Counted from the first letter of the stretch, positions 41,140 to 54,400 are shown. The stretch is 64,000 bases of DNA from Jaltomata sinuosa (GCA_003996215.1 QJPP01000848.1:62001-126000), one strand, 5' to 3'. Numbers and translations: made by a program. Notes: a model not told the origin generated them from the letters alone.

Positions 41140-43554
41140 ATGAACACGTCGAAGATGCGCCGGAAAGTTGTTCCGGCGGTAGAAAACGGCGACTCTGCCG
41201 ACAAACTTGACCAGCTCCTCCTCTCCGCCGCCATCTGCAACGGTGAAGACGTCGGACCTTTCGTGCGCAAGGCGTTTGCTTCCGGTAAGCCGGAGACAGT
41301 CCTTGTACACCTCCGCCATTTCGCTCGATCCAAGGAATCTGAAATCGAGGATGTCTGTAGAGCACACTACGAAGACTTCATCACCGCCGTCGACGATCTC
41401 CGATCTCTTCTCTCCGACGTTGATTCTCTCAAATCGTCGTTATCCAACTCAAACAGTCAACTTCAGTCCGTTGCTGTGCCGTTGCTAACAACTCTTGACT
41501 CCTTCGTCGAAGCTCGAAACAAATGCAAAAACATTACGCTTGCTATCCAATCCCTTCGCACTTGTGTACAGCTAGTCGAGCTTTGTTCTCGAGCGAATCG
41601 TCATCTTTCGGAGAACAATTTCTACATGGCGTTGAAGTGTGTGGACTCGGTTGAGAGAGAGTTTATGAACAAAACACCGTCTACTACTCTCCGGCGAATG
41701 CTTGAGAAGCAGATCCCTGCGATTCGTTCACATATTGAACGGAGAATCAACAAAGAGTTCGGCGATTGGCTTGTCGAGATCCGTGTAGTTAGCCGGAATT
41801 TAGGGCAACTAGCTATCGGACAAGCATCAGCGTCGAGACAGAGAGAAGAAGAGCTCAGAATCAAGCAACGACAAGCTGAGGAGCAGAGTAGACTCAGTCT
41901 TAGAGATTGTGTTTATGCTCTTGAAGAAGAAGACGATGACGGATTCAATGGGATCAATGATGACGGAAAGGATGGTTACAGCAATAGCAGTAATGGAATG
42001 TTAGGGTTTGATTTGACGCCGTTGTATAGGTCTTACCACATAAACCAAACTCTAGGACTTGAAGATCGATTCAAGCAGTACTATTTTGAGAATCGAAAGC
42101 TTCAACTGACTTCAGATTTTCAGGTATCTTCAATGACCCCCTTTCTAGAATCTCATCAGACATTTTTCGCGCAAATTGCTGGTTTTTTCATTGTGGAAGA
42201 TCGGGTTTTGAGGACTGGTGGGGGGTTGGTTTCTAAAATGGAGGTGGAGAATTTATGGGATACTGCTATGAGTAAAATGTGTTCTGTTTTGGAAGATCAA
42301 TTTTCTAGAATGCAAACTGCAAATCATTTGTTATTAATCAAGGACTATGTGAGTTTGCTTGGTGTAACATTGCGTAGATACGGATACCCTGTGGAGGCTT
42401 TGCTAGATGTCTTGAGCAAGCACAGGGATAAGTATCATGAGCTCCTGTTGTCTGATTGTCGAAAGCAGATAACTGAGGCTCTTGCTGCAGATAAATTTGA
42501 GCAAATGTATATGAAAAAGGAATATGAGTATTCCATGAATGTGCTGTCATTTCAGTTACAGACGTCGAATATTATGCCTGCGTTTCCTTATGTTGCACCA
42601 TTTTCGTGTACGGTGCCTGATTGCTGTAGAATTGTACGGTCGTTTATCGAGGACTCGGTTAGTTTCATGTCACATGGTGGTCAGCTTGATTTCTATGATG
42701 TGGTGAAGAAGTACTTGGATCGGCTTTTAACTGAAGTCCTTGATGGAGCTTTGTTGAAGCTCATTAATACGTCTATCGGTGGTGTTACCCAAGCAATGCA
42801 GATGGCGGCTAATATGGCCGTGTTTGAACGTGCTTGTGATTTCTTCTTTCGTCATGCTGCACAGCTTTCGGGGATTCCATTGAGAATGGCAGAGAGGGGT
42901 AGGAGACTGTTTCCTTTGACTAAAGCCCGTGATGCTGCTGAAGAGATGCTTTCGGGTCTGCTTAAGCAAAAGGTTGACGGGTTCCTTTTGTTGATTGAGA
43001 ATGTGAATTGGATGGCCGATGATCCTCCGCAGGGTGGAAATGAATATGTGCATGAGGTGATTATTTTTCTTGAAACACTAGTTTCTACTGCCCAGCAGAT
43101 ATTGCCTGTTCAAGTTCTCAAGAGAGTTTTGCAAGATGTTCTGTTTCATATATCAGAGATGATTGTTGGGGCTTTACTAGGGGAATCAGTTAAAAGGTTC
43201 AACGTGAATGCTGTTATGGGTCTTGATGTCGATATCCGAATGTTGGAATCATTTGCTGAAAACCAAGCTCCTCTCTTATCTGAGGCAGATGCTAGTCAGT
43301 TGAAAGCAGCATTGGCCGAGTCCAGGCAGTTGGTTAATCTACTCTTGAGCAATCATCCAGAAAATTTCCTGAATCCAGTTATCAGAGAGAGAAGTTATAA
43401 TGCTTTGGACTACCGCAAAGTTGTTACTATCTCGGAAAAGATGAGGGATCAATCTGACAGGCTTTTTGGGTCATTTGGCACAAGGGGATCTAAGCAAAAC
43501 ACTAAAAAGAAATCTCTTGATGCATTGATAAAAAGATTGAAGGATGTTAACTGA
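41140..43554 (+). CDS. SEC15B: Exocyst complex component SEC15B, single exon
   Basis: A subunit of the octameric exocyst, which tethers secretory vesicles to the plasma membrane during polarised growth and cell-plate formation. 804 residues without an intron, as in plant SEC15 genes. First ATG is 41140 (MNTSKMRRK); the open frame extends upstream only through a GTG, so I reject an earlier start. N-terminal SEC15 region LLLSAAICNGEDVGPFVRKA and FARSKESEIEDVC, then FITAVDDLRSLLSDVDSLKS in the coiled-coil part. The block INKEFGDWLVEIRVVSRNLG is followed by a charged helix (ELRIKQRQAEEQSRLSLRDC) and an acidic linker. The C-terminal helical domain includes YPVEALLDVLSKHRDKYHEL and FNVNAVMGLDVDIRMLESFA. 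No frame defects. The assignment to the B rather than the A type rests on the N-terminal sequence. Confidence 0.95.
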   Translation: MNTSKMRRKVVPAVENGDSADKLDQLLLSAAICNGEDVGPFVRKAFASGKPETVLVHLRHFARSKESEIEDVCRAHYEDFITAVDDLRSLLSDVDSLKSSLSNSNSQLQSVAVPLLTTLDSFVEARNKCKNITLAIQSLRTCVQLVELCSRANRHLSENNFYMALKCVDSVEREFMNKTPSTTLRRMLEKQIPAIRSHIERRINKEFGDWLVEIRVVSRNLGQLAIGQASASRQREEELRIKQRQAEEQSRLSLRDCVYALEEEDDDGFNGINDDGKDGYSNSSNGMLGFDLTPLYRSYHINQTLGLEDRFKQYYFENRKLQLTSDFQVSSMTPFLESHQTFFAQIAGFFIVEDRVLRTGGGLVSKMEVENLWDTAMSKMCSVLEDQFSRMQTANHLLLIKDYVSLLGVTLRRYGYPVEALLDVLSKHRDKYHELLLSDCRKQITEALAADKFEQMYMKKEYEYSMNVLSFQLQTSNIMPAFPYVAPFSCTVPDCCRIVRSFIEDSVSFMSHGGQLDFYDVVKKYLDRLLTEVLDGALLKLINTSIGGVTQAMQMAANMAVFERACDFFFRHAAQLSGIPLRMAERGRRLFPLTKARDAAEEMLSGLLKQKVDGFLLLIENVNWMADDPPQGGNEYVHEVIIFLETLVSTAQQILPVQVLKRVLQDVLFHISEMIVGALLGESVKRFNVNAVMGLDVDIRMLESFAENQAPLLSEADASQLKAALAESRQLVNLLLSNHPENFLNPVIRERSYNALDYRKVVTISEKMRDQSDRLFGSFGTRGSKQNTKKKSLDALIKRLKDVN

Positions 43555-45436
43555 GTCAGCAAATCTCTGTATGTTATGTTCCTGGGGAGGTCTCCGTATT
43601 GTAGTTGTGTTGATTACTTGCTGGTATCATAATTTAGCTTCCTTTACTGCAAATTGCGTACCATTTGCGTATTTTTTTCCTCTCATAGTTCCACATTGAT
43701 TGCTGTATTATTCTTCAGAGCATATTCTTTTTCTTTTTGTGGTCATATTCTTTTGCAACTCAGATATATAGTCTGTTTTTCTCACGAACTAGTAATTTCT
43801 TGCATTGATTAGTCTATAATGTAAAATGTTGTTCCACATAACACAAGTTTCTCCTGTGGCTTCTTTTGGTGGAATAATTACATCTTTTTTTTTTGCCGTG
43901 TTGTTGTATCTATATCATTTCAATCATATGCTTGCTGCTGTGTCTCATGAGTTTACAAAACACTTGCTGCTTAACTTAGCAAGACTTTAGCTTGCATTTG
44001 AGATATGGCTTCTGCAGATCAGTGAGAAGCTGCTGGTTCCGTTATTCATTGCAATTTTAGTGAATCCTTGTACAGGAATTTATACTCTATGCTGAAAATA
44101 TTAGGTTCATATGAACTTGGCATCAACAGGATGATATTGGATTACTTCCACAGTAAATCTAATAGATCTCACTTTTCCCATCAACCTGGAGCATTAGTAC
44201 GGTCGTGGCTGACATTTTAATGGATGTAATATAAGTAGCTGCTGTAATCCTTCATTCTCGCACAAAAACAGATGCCATGTATGTGCTTCCTAAACCATTT
44301 GCGGTATACCAGGCAGCCATTTCTGTTTGCCCTTGGTATAAATGATGGTTTATACCCTTTCTTGATCAATTAGTTTTCAAATCTAAAAGTAGTTTGTGTT
44401 CGATTACGTAAGTTCTTTTTCTTCATGCTCTGAACTTATTGTGATCCTATTGGAATAATTTCATTAAGACTTGATATTACTAGTTACTAGACTAGTAGAA
44501 TAAGACATGGTATCTACTCCAGCTAAATTCGTAAAGGTCGAGGGACTTGTATTTTACAAGTTCTCAGTCATATGCCAAGCGAATTAAGCTTAATATTTGA
44601 ACGGAGGAGAGTAAAGAAGCGAGTTCATCATCTCCGAGTTTCGGATGCTGTGGTTGGGCCAAAGAGATGTATGTAGACGGATTTCTTGGTCATTAAAAAA
44701 GACAAAATGACAGCTTTTTCTAAAATTTTATAATCATGAAGTACGAGTCTGTTTGTGCGCACTTTAACTATGTAGGACTTGTGTTAATCGAAAGTGCTTT
44801 TGTTATTCGATTCCATCTTGGGTTTTTATCATATTCGGATTTTGAAGTGTGCATCTCTTTTTCCTTTTAAGTGAAATTCTAAGATTATATATTTTCTTCT
44901 ATCAATACAAATATCAGGCAATCTATTTATCAATGTTTGAACAATTGAGAAGAAAAATCACCTAATTATTTTTGCCTTCACTAAAACTTAAACCTGAATT
45001 TTTTGGTTTATGACTCAGTTCGTTAATCACTAGGTTATAAACTTGATGCTAGAAAGAAGAAATGGTAGCTAATTCAAAATAATTAGAAAACCACTTGTAA
45101 AACCTCTTTCATCATGATTACATTATTCATTTTTCCCTTGTCCATACAATCATAATTCATATACTAATGAAACCGTTCATAATGTCCACACCTCTTCCAA
45201 CTACCAATCCAATGAACTATATTACTAAACAAATTATGGATATAGGAAAAATGAATTGCTACACAAAGCAAGGGCATCAATCTGCACGTGGACAACCAAA
45301 CAGAGCAACAAACTAATTTGTCACACCTATGAATCAAACATCTGTCAATCATATTATGTCATCCCCTTTTATAAAACGGTGGAACTTTGGAGCAACCAAA
45401 AACTTCATTTATTTATATTTTATGTTCAGATCAGAA
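43555..45436. other. SEC15B 3' UTR and intergenic sequence
   Basis: T-rich sequence after the stop is consistent with a 3' UTR, but no polyadenylation site is decisive. No gene or classified repeat recognised before the DUF538 gene. Confidence 0.4.
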
Positions 45437-45916
45437 ATGCCAATGTCTTATACAACTAGTATTCTTTACCTCTTTCTCTTCTTTTTTGCCACTGCAGCTT
45501 CAAGAAATGAGAAGCCATCAGCCTATGAAGAGCTAAAGCGTTATGATTTCCCAATGGGGATTCTTCCAAAAGGAGTAAAAGACTATAAATTAAACACAAA
45601 AACAGGTGAATTCTCAGCTCATCTTAATTCAACATGCAGCTTCAGATTGGAGAACTCGTATCAACTAAATTACAAGCCTGTTATAAAAGGAGTTATATCC
45701 AAAGGCAGGCTTAGGAAATTGAGTGGTGTAAGTGTTAAAGTGGTGTTACTATGGCTTAACATTGTTGAAGTTAAGCGAAAAGGTAACAATCTTGAGTTCT
45801 CAGTTGGGCTCACGTCGGCGGATTTTCCGATTGACAACTTTGAGGAATGCCCACAGTGTGGGTGTGGATTGGATTGTGTTGATGAAGGTAACATTAATCT
45901 TGTGTCTTCTTCCTAG
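45437..45916 (+). CDS. DUF538 family secreted protein
   Basis: 159 residues. An N-terminal signal peptide (MPMSYTTSILYLFLFFFATA, cleavage likely near ATAAS) precedes a DUF538 domain: AYEELKRYDFPMGILPKGVK, then GEFSAHLNSTCSFRLENSYQ, then VIKGVISKGRLRKLSGVSVK and LNIVEVKRKGNNLEFSVGL. The C-terminus has a Cys cluster (CPQCGCGLDC). DUF538 proteins are small plant proteins with a lipocalin-like barrel; some affect trichome and stress traits, but the biochemical role is unsettled. I start at ATG 45437 because it puts the hydrophobic signal at the N-terminus; upstream in-frame ATGs (from 45329) would add a non-hydrophobic leader not seen in the family. Intronless and intact. Confidence 0.85.
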   Translation: MPMSYTTSILYLFLFFFATAASRNEKPSAYEELKRYDFPMGILPKGVKDYKLNTKTGEFSAHLNSTCSFRLENSYQLNYKPVIKGVISKGRLRKLSGVSVKVVLLWLNIVEVKRKGNNLEFSVGLTSADFPIDNFEECPQCGCGLDCVDEGNINLVSSS

Positions 45917-46547
45917 ATTAGGTACTTCAAAATCCAGTTGTGTTTTTGTTTTCTTTATTTCTATGTTATGTATGGCCGTGCCTAATGACATTTCTTTTGT
46001 TTTGTTGTTTGTTTCATGGTAGTGGAAAATCATCCTCCTTTTTTTTCAATAACTATGGGTACTTGGGGCCAGTTTGTACTTACCTTGCTTGACTATTCTA
46101 CTCATGGTAAAGGAATATATATCTTCTACCAACACACTATTAAAAATAGAGGTTCTTCCTTAGAAATTTGTGCTATGAAACATAATTTTCATACTTATTT
46201 ACTTCAAATCAGTTTTCACGGAGAAAACGTATGATATAAACAGATTCTCACAGGAAAGTTTCCTAATGTTTACCCTCTTAGTTTTTTTTTCCACACAGAT
46301 TCAATCAAAACTAGAATATCTGTGAAAATAGCTACTGAATAATTTTTAATGGAAAAATAGTGTTTTTCTGTAGTGACACAAATTTTAAATAATTGTTACA
46401 ATGCCGGATTGGAGAATCATTGGGCCGAGTTGAATTTGAACCACCATAAATACATTGTCAAGGAGCTTACCGTTCATCCCCATTAACCACTGGCTCGGAG
46501 AAAATTAATTTTAGATTTATCGGTAATTCATGATTTAATTTCCTTTC
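45917..46547. other. 3' flank of the DUF538 gene
   Basis: No further gene. The stretch to about 46020 is probably 3' UTR; the remainder is AT-rich. Confidence 0.4.
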
Positions 46548-46555
46548 CTAGTACC

Positions 46556-47438
46556 CAAGTGTGTAATGGATCGGGTTGGTTCAGATTTTTTAAATACCAA
46601 ATCAAATCATTAGTATTGGGTTTTTAAATTGATAAACCAAACCAAACCAATAAAAGTCAAGGTTTTTCAACCTTGGTTTTTTTCGGGTTTTTTCGGTTTC
46701 TTCGGATTTTTTGAGTTTTTTCCGATAAAGTCTTCATACAAATATATAATTAACTTGTGCTTCAAATATTTCTTTAGTCCGAGCAAAATACAACTATCTA
46801 AGGTATTTCTTAAAAAAATAACACAAAATAAATTCATTTTATTTGGAATTTATGAAGTGTTTGATGACAATAAAATATTTAATCAAAAAATAATGAAATC
46901 GCATAGAATAAATATTGCATATTAATAAGTCATAATAAAAATATTCATAATTTAAAAGTGTTAAGTCATGCTAAAATAAGTCTAATAAATATTAACTACA
47001 TGATTAAATATTAAACAGAAAAATAAATTAATTTATGCATTTATGTAAAATTAAAGAATAAATATCTAACATGATTGTCATTCCTAGTGTTGGATTGAAT
47101 AATTTTTTGTTAACATGATTTCGATTTTATTTGAGTTACTAATATCTATAGATTGTAAAAAGATTTATTGAACCATTTAAAATTCTAAGTTTAAACTTGA
47201 AATAATATATTGAAAGATAAAAAATACGAAAAAGTTGAAGCAATATTTATAAATTACATCACAATAAATATTTTTATGTATAAAATATTTTTAAAAATAA
47301 TATATATGTAATATCGGGTTGGTTCGGTTCGATTTGACTTTTTCTAGTTAAAATCAAACCAAATCAATTATAGTCGGGTTTTTTTCCAATACCAAATTAA
47401 GTCAAACCAAACCACTAGTCGGGTTTTGTACACCCCCA
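46556..47438. mobile_element. hAT-like non-autonomous element
   Basis: 883 bp between CTAGTACC (46548-46555) and GTAGTACC (47439-47446), seven of eight matching, the duplication length of hAT elements. The ends share a GTGTA..CGGGT pattern: CAAGTGTGTAATGGATCGGG and, inverted, CTGGGGGTGTACAAAACCCG. Arms contain GGTTTGGTTTG repeats in opposite orientation. The inner part is AT-rich without a transposase. Confidence 0.6.
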
Positions 47439-47446
47439 GTAGTACC

Positions 47447-48399
47447 TTATCTCAGGGGAATTTAAATGCTCATTACCTGTTTGGAAGAGAGAGATGTCCT
47501 TTAATCCAGGAGGATCACTATGATTATAGCCCTACGTTTACGAACGACGACTTTGCTTGACCAACCGTCATCATAACCAAGGGTTAAATGGGTATTTTCT
47601 TCACTAACCAACTCGCTATGAGCAAACAATTAATATGTTCCCGTTAAACACCGGGATGTCAAAGACAATGGGGTTTGAACTCTATCATTGTAACAGTTCA
47701 TCCTCTTTCCTAGTATTTTTTTTTAAATGAGTGAGTAATTGATTCAGGTACAAGCTAAGTTGTTATCATTACCGTCGGGACAATTAGATATCTAATCAGT
47801 AATGGCTTAGTTTCTTAACGAAATTTCTAACTCCAGTAAAGCCTTCAAAGCCCTTCTCCTCTCCTCTAATTATAGGGTATGCAATTCTCCAACTAGAGAT
47901 GTAGAGCCACCTAGCTCTAGCTTCGGGATATCTGGATCGACAATCAAATCCTAAGATACCTAGGAACAAATTTAAGAGTTTCAGGATCGACAATCAAATC
48001 CTAAGGGGATTTAGGAACAAGTTTAAGAGCTTCGAGTATGTTTTTTTTCATCCAGTATTAATTGATACTCCCTCTGGTGTCACATAAATTGGGACAGAAG
48101 GAGTATTTCACATTTGTGTATAAATAATACCCTATAGAACAAACATTCAATCTAAAAAAGGGCACGTTTATCTCCCTTTCCTAATGTGCATTGCATCACT
48201 ACCTGCAATTCCATGGCAAAAAGACCAATCAATGATTTGGAAAATAATAAATCCAGCTCAAATTGAGGATCGAAGTAGGGACTGGAGGGTAATTTTACCC
48301 TTAATGGTGTGAGATCTTTTGGGGAAAACCGCGCGGGCTTAGCCTAAAGCGAAAAATGTCACACCATATAAGAGTATCTTTGGGCTGGTTTATTTTGGA
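47447..48399. other. Intergenic, includes a 50-bp tandem duplication
   Basis: No genes. A direct duplication with period 50 (GGATCGACAATCAAATCCTA at 47934 and again at 47984) spans 47934-48033. A stowaway-type palindromic remnant (ACTCCCTCTGGTGTCACATA to GACAGAAGGAGTAT) lies at 48068-48105. Confidence 0.5.
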
Positions 48400-49450
48400 T
48401 GTGTTGAACAATTTTACCAAGGAAACCATCTTGGCTATGAGGTTGGAGAACTCTGTTTCAGTATCTAGGTGCGCCTTCGTCCACTAAAAACTTACATAGT
48501 TCTATGTAAACCCTTAGTGGACAAGTTCATTGCTAGGATCACATCTTGGATGGACGGAGGACTCTTTATGCAGGCAAAATATAATTGATTAGATCAGTTT
48601 TCTATGGAATCCAGGCTTATTGGTCACAATTATTTCTTCCACCACAAAAGGTGATCGAATTGATAGAGCATCCTATAGAAGCTATCTATGGACATGGGAG
48701 GAAATATATCTAGAAGGACACTTGTAGTGTGGGAGATGATTTATCTTCCTAAGGGTGCAAGGGAAGGGGGTTTAACTTTATAAACCATGAAGATGTGGAA
48801 TCAATCTACAATATGCAAAATGTTGTGGGCTCTAAGTCAACAAATGAAAAAACTATAGATTACTTGGATACACACTTATTACATAAAGCATCAAGACTGA
48901 AGTACTATGGAGGTTCCTAAATAGATTTCATGGATGGTGAAGATCTTCAACATGAGAAAGTATTGGACAATGCTTGTAACTCAGAAACATGTACTTAGTT
49001 AATGACAAATTCTTGATAAAGGGGGCTTATAGACTATTGAGAAGGCTTGTTGAAAAGGTCCCTTGGAAGTACATTGTATGTCATAATGTATCTTTCCCCA
49101 AACATGTGTTCATATTGTGGTTGACACTTCTTGACAGGATGAGGATCAAAGATATACTACTGAAATAGGGAATTGATATCAAAAGCAATTGTGTACTGTG
49201 TGACAATCTCCCTGAGACATTGAAGCACCTATTTTATGAATGTAATTACTCTCAAGTTATTAAGAGGAGTGTCTTAGAATGGTTGGACTAGCAGAGAACA
49301 ATTCTCCATGGGACCAAGTTCAACACAACACTAAATCAAAGGCATCAAGATGTGTACTTTTGAAGGCCTGATTTGCACTAGTGGTATATGAAGTTTGGTG
49401 TGAAAGAAACTCTAGGATTTTTCAAAACAAAAGCATCACAAGAAAGGCCC
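48400..49450 (+). pseudogene. L1-type LINE ORF2 C-terminal part, decayed
   Basis: The plus strand, in broken frames, gives PLVDKFIARITSWMDGGLF and GIQAYW-like segments, then KGAREGGLTL, then a domain resembling the plant zf-RVT region: FLIKGAYRLLRRLVEKVPWK, PKHVFILWLTLLDRMRIKD, CVLCDNLPETLKHLFYEC. This is the C-terminal third of an L1-type reverse transcriptase, antiquated by stops (for example after RIKDILLK) and frameshifts. The 5' part and tail are missing or unrecognisable. Confidence 0.75.
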
Positions 49451-51169
49451 TGGTACATAGTATACAAACAAACATATGCATAAGAGTTGAGGAGAATAGG
49501 AAACTTTTTTAACGCTATTTGTTCTTTATTTTGTATTAACAAGGGATAACTTTGGCTTGCTAACTGAGGTGAGCAACCAAGTTGTTGGTATGCTCTGACT
49601 TTTACAACTTTACTTCATAATTAATAAAAATGTCAGTAACTCCTCTCAGTATTAACAATATTTTATATGATATTATTATCTCGTATAGATAATGTTTACG
49701 CTATGAGCTCGTTATGATCTGTGACTTCTTGAGGTTGATTGTTTTATGAGTAAAATTTTAGGTTTTAACAAATTTTATTCCATAGGCAACACTTTTAAAA
49801 TTTGACAAAAATTTAAAAAAATACGAAAAAATTAAAAATTCAAAACAATCCATTTACAAAATAAGTCTTTATCATTTCGTGGAAAAAGATGGTGCAAGTA
49901 TTAAATGTGATTGTAGGCCTAGAAATGCAAGCCTTGGTTAAATTTTGTCTTGTAGCTTAAAAGAACAAGACAATACATTAATGACTAACAATTCATTCTA
50001 TCAAGGGTTTCTGTCACATCTTATTTCTCTTTACCCACTTCCCTGTAGAAGGTAAAAAAGATAGAAATTCATAATGGTTAAAAAATGAATTTAAACAGCA
50101 TAGTAAATCTACATTAATTTTTTCGTTAATTACTTGCAAATCGAAATTTAATTGATTTGATTAATTTAAATTTGTGTGCATCTCATCATGACCTATTTAA
50201 GAAATACTCTCTATTTTCAGATTTCGTTTTTTTTTTCCTACTTCAGATTTCGATGTCTCACTACCTATTTAAGAAACACATCTTGAAACTTTAATTAAGA
50301 ACGATTTTTTTTATTCATCTACCATAACCCAGAGGAGATACGGAAAAGAGAAAATAATCCTTCATAATGTTTTAAGATCATTAATTACATATAAAACATT
50401 ATCTTTTTCATTATTCTTAAAATACCACTTTAATTACAATTCATACCAGAATCTATAAATTAGTTATTATTTATTTAATATATTTAATTATTTTTTTCAT
50501 ACTAATTAAATAATTAAGAAAATCTTACTTAATCCACAAAATAACTCAATGTAATTAAGGAAGATAATTACAATGAGTTATTTACATTGCATCAAATACG
50601 CAAGGAACCCACTTAATGTCTCCTAATTATCCTTTTACTTTCAATCACTTAGAATCCCTCAATATCACGTTTCATATTTCTACAAACAAATCCCTTGAAT
50701 ATCTCAATGAGATTTCTTCCCCAAATTTCTTACATTTAGTTGATTTCTATTAAGAATCATGATTATAAATTCATATGGGGGTTTCAATTTCTTTATTTTG
50801 GTGATATGATTTTCTGGGTTTATATCTTAAGATTTTTATTTGTTCTTGAAATTTTAGAAGAATCATGTCGAATAAATCTCTTCTTTATTCTACACTAACT
50901 CGTAAGAGCCCTAGATTTGGTGATTGAGATAGTCTCATCATGCTTTCTCATCCAAGTTTTGATTTTGATTATTTTATTCAAATTCCAAAGAAGAATGTCG
51001 TTAAATCGCCCTAAAAATTCGACGATGGTGTTATCCCGAAGAAGAATATTAACAATATCGATTGTCAACTTTGAAAAAAAAGACTTTATATTAATTTTTT
51101 ACTTATACAGTAAACTTGTTCATGAAATAACTTAGGTAATACTACTTTTATGAAAATTAATCAGAAGTT
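49451..51169. other. Intergenic, nothing identified
   Basis: AT-rich. Short open frames (for example 50917-51135) look like chance and have no domain. Confidence 0.4.
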
Positions 51170-51410
51170 TATATGCTAGATGTAAATACGAACTAGTATG
51201 AAAACTGATTTGTGTTGTATGAAAAACGGATGTATGAGCTTGGTGTATGAAACTAGTATACAAACTGATTTCATAGTGTATGATAGATGGATGTGTGATC
51301 TTGATGTATGAAACTGGTATGAAAATTGGTTTCATTATATATGTTAGATGGATGTATGAACTGGATGTATGAAATTGATAGAAAAACTGAGTTCATGATG
51401 TATGAATCAT
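51170..51410. repeat. Tandem repeat, about 62-bp period, four copies
   Basis: Diverged units containing GATGTATGAAACTGGTATGA, a TTGGTTTCAT-type block and AGATGGATGTATGA recur about every 60-64 bases. Because the period is not a multiple of three throughout and stops occur, this is a non-coding minisatellite. Confidence 0.75.
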
Positions 51411-54400
51411 GTATAATTACCCGCTATATTTCATCGATCTCTATGTTAAATCATTATCGAATGAAGATTACCATATTCCATATTGAAAAATCAATACTGT
51501 CGATTTGATAGTATCAATTTTTGTAAAAATAAATAAATCAAATTACTCAGTTGAAAGGAAGCAAGTATACTTCAATGGAGTTTTTTGCTTGGAGAAGAAG
51601 AAGGATTATGGGGCTTAAAACGTGCAAAACAAACATAATATATTTTTTGTATAATCAACATATTTTTAGGGATTAATTGATATCCAGAAACGTTATTTTA
51701 GGAATTGTTATTACTTTTTCTTTTTGTTTTAATTACCATTTGTTAGTATTTAATAAATTTTGGTTTCCTTTTTTCAGTTTTTTTCCTTTTTTACGTTTTT
51801 ATTTTTTATTTTGTGTTTATTAAGTTGGTGTATTTTGCAAGAAAACATATGGTATGTATTGAAAATTAGAATCTTGTGGTATAAGTTGTAATATTGTATC
51901 TAATATAGAATATATATGATTTTTTCTCAATGGAAAATTATTGTAGATCACCTTAATAAAAGGAAAATTTTAGCCTAATTGGTAAAGTAATTATTATGTG
52001 ATTCCCGCATATAATAGATCTTTCATCTTTATGATTTAATTTTTTCACAAAATACGCTTGACAAAAATTTAGTACACTGAATCGTCTTTTATTATTGATC
52101 ACTTTGATTGAAGGAGTTGTGACACGGTAAATACAAGCAATCCGTTCTTCATCTAATTCATTTTATGTAATATTACTATTTTTGTTATTAGTAACTAAAA
52201 TTCATGTATTTTATATTGAGATTTTTATATAGATAATGTTTTATTGAAGCTTTATTATACTTTTTAAGGGTACTTTAAATTTATTACCATTTATAACTTA
52301 TTATTATATTTAATACTACTTCTTCTTCTCCACAAGTTCGCTGGAGCTCCGACCAACAGCTCCCAAACCACCACCTTTACCCATCTGCTCATCTACTCCG
52401 GTGAAAACGTAGCTTCGACAGAATCTTAACCCACCACGTTCTCCACAACCCAGACACCACCACCCTCTCTCCATTTCCCCTTCTTCTCATGCCACCCAAC
52501 AACGCCTAGTCACAATCGGTCAACCATAAGCTCCGGCGAAAACTACCACCAACGATTTCAAAATTTCAGATCTGGTCGGACAAAACTTCTCTGGCGAAAC
52601 GCTGGTGATAACACAAATATTTCTTCTTTATGTTTCTTTTTTTTACATCATTCGTTAATTATTATTTTTGTTTGATAGATCTTCTTTGGCTACCTTGGGT
52701 TGTTCAACTAATAAATGTCACTTTTTTTCCTTATTCCTTTGTGATTCTTTAATATTTTCATTGTTAACTCCTTGATTTGATGACTTGGGGTTCCAAGATT
52801 TTTGATCTTTAAGCTCTCTGAAGAATCACATTTCATCTTTCTTGATATACTGGTTTTAGTATCTGTAAGTATGTTAGATAAGTATAAAGATTGTTTTTTT
52901 CTTTGCTTTGAAAGAATGAGTACTTCTCTTCACTTTGATTTTTCACTTGTATTTCTGGTCATTTTTTATATTGAACCGAGGTCTATCGAAAATAGCCTCT
53001 TTATTTCAGATTTGAGGTAAAAATATGGTCTGCGTACATTCTATTCTCCTCAAACCCCACTTTGTGGGAATACACTGAGTATGTTGTTATTTGTTGTTAT
53101 TGACAAATCTTCTTTATTTTGCTATGGTTATGTTGTTGTTTGTTGAAATTCACTGGAGTGTTAAAGTTGTTCGTCGGAGACGGGCGGTTTGTAAGTTTCG
53201 CCGCAGAAGGCAACTGTTTGGACGAAGGAGATGGAATGAGGGTCTGGTGATGGTGATTAGGAAGAAGAGAAGCTTTTAAAAGTTGTATTAGATGTATATT
53301 AAAATTGTATTAAATATAAATACTAGTTGTAATACAATTCGCATTCAATATTATACATTGTTATGAATTCGATAGTTGTTATTTCAGAATAAATATAATA
53401 CATTTCTAACAACATAAATTAATTTAAGTAGTACGAAAATATTTAAAAATTCACATATAATACTTATAATGTATTTGTATTAAAAATAATTTAGTTATGT
53501 ATTCACTACGTGCAGTAAAACATGCCTATAATATATAATATATTGAATTTAAAATGTATTACAATTGTTGTTTATTTTTTTTTACTTATTAATGATGTTA
53601 AAAATGTATTATACGTGAATTTTAAATATTTAAATACTATTTAAATTAGTTTATGTGTTAATATATTAAAATTGTGTTAGAAATGTATTATATATGTATT
53701 TAGCCGATTCTGCTATTTTTGGTAAGAAAAGTAAGGCTATAATTTGTAAGAGTAAAAATTACACTATAATTTATAATAAAGCTTCCATAATACATTATCT
53801 ATGTGAAAAGGCCATTTATATTTGCATCAATGACCTTAAAAATATTACTATGATATTTTTAAAATATTATAACTAAATTATGGGAATAGGTAATTGTTCT
53901 AAAATAGCTCAAGAAGCGTTTTAAAAACTTGAATTCTTCACCAAACAAAAAGGTTAAACGAGAAATGACAAACAAATTAGAACCAAGAAACTGTATATAG
54001 TCGACCCTGCTTTTAGACACTGACAAGACTAAGCTGATATTTTGCACAAAACTTTAATTCACCAAACTTCTCTCAAAATCTTTTCTCTTTTTGATCGAAA
54101 CAAATCATCTGAAAAAACGAAGAAAACAAAAAGAACTTTTACTTTATTTTGTCAGGTTTTTGGGAGGAAAGCATTTTTTATTATTTTTTCCGCTTATTTT
54201 AGAAAAAGATGAGATGTTTAGAGTTATGTTGAAAAATAATTTTTTAAATATGATGTGTTTAGAGATACATTTTAATTGGGAAAGAGTTAAATTTTTGTGA
54301 ATAAAAGTAAAATTTCATCAAAGATCTGTCTGAGTCAAAACTACCTAAATAAACATACCTACCTATCATATCTACTAAATAACCTACTATTTTATTTTAA

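Noticed and set aside
41091..41367. Several minus-strand and alternate-frame ORFs at the SEC15B start
   Set aside because: They are shadows of GC-rich coding sequence; the plus frame has the family match.
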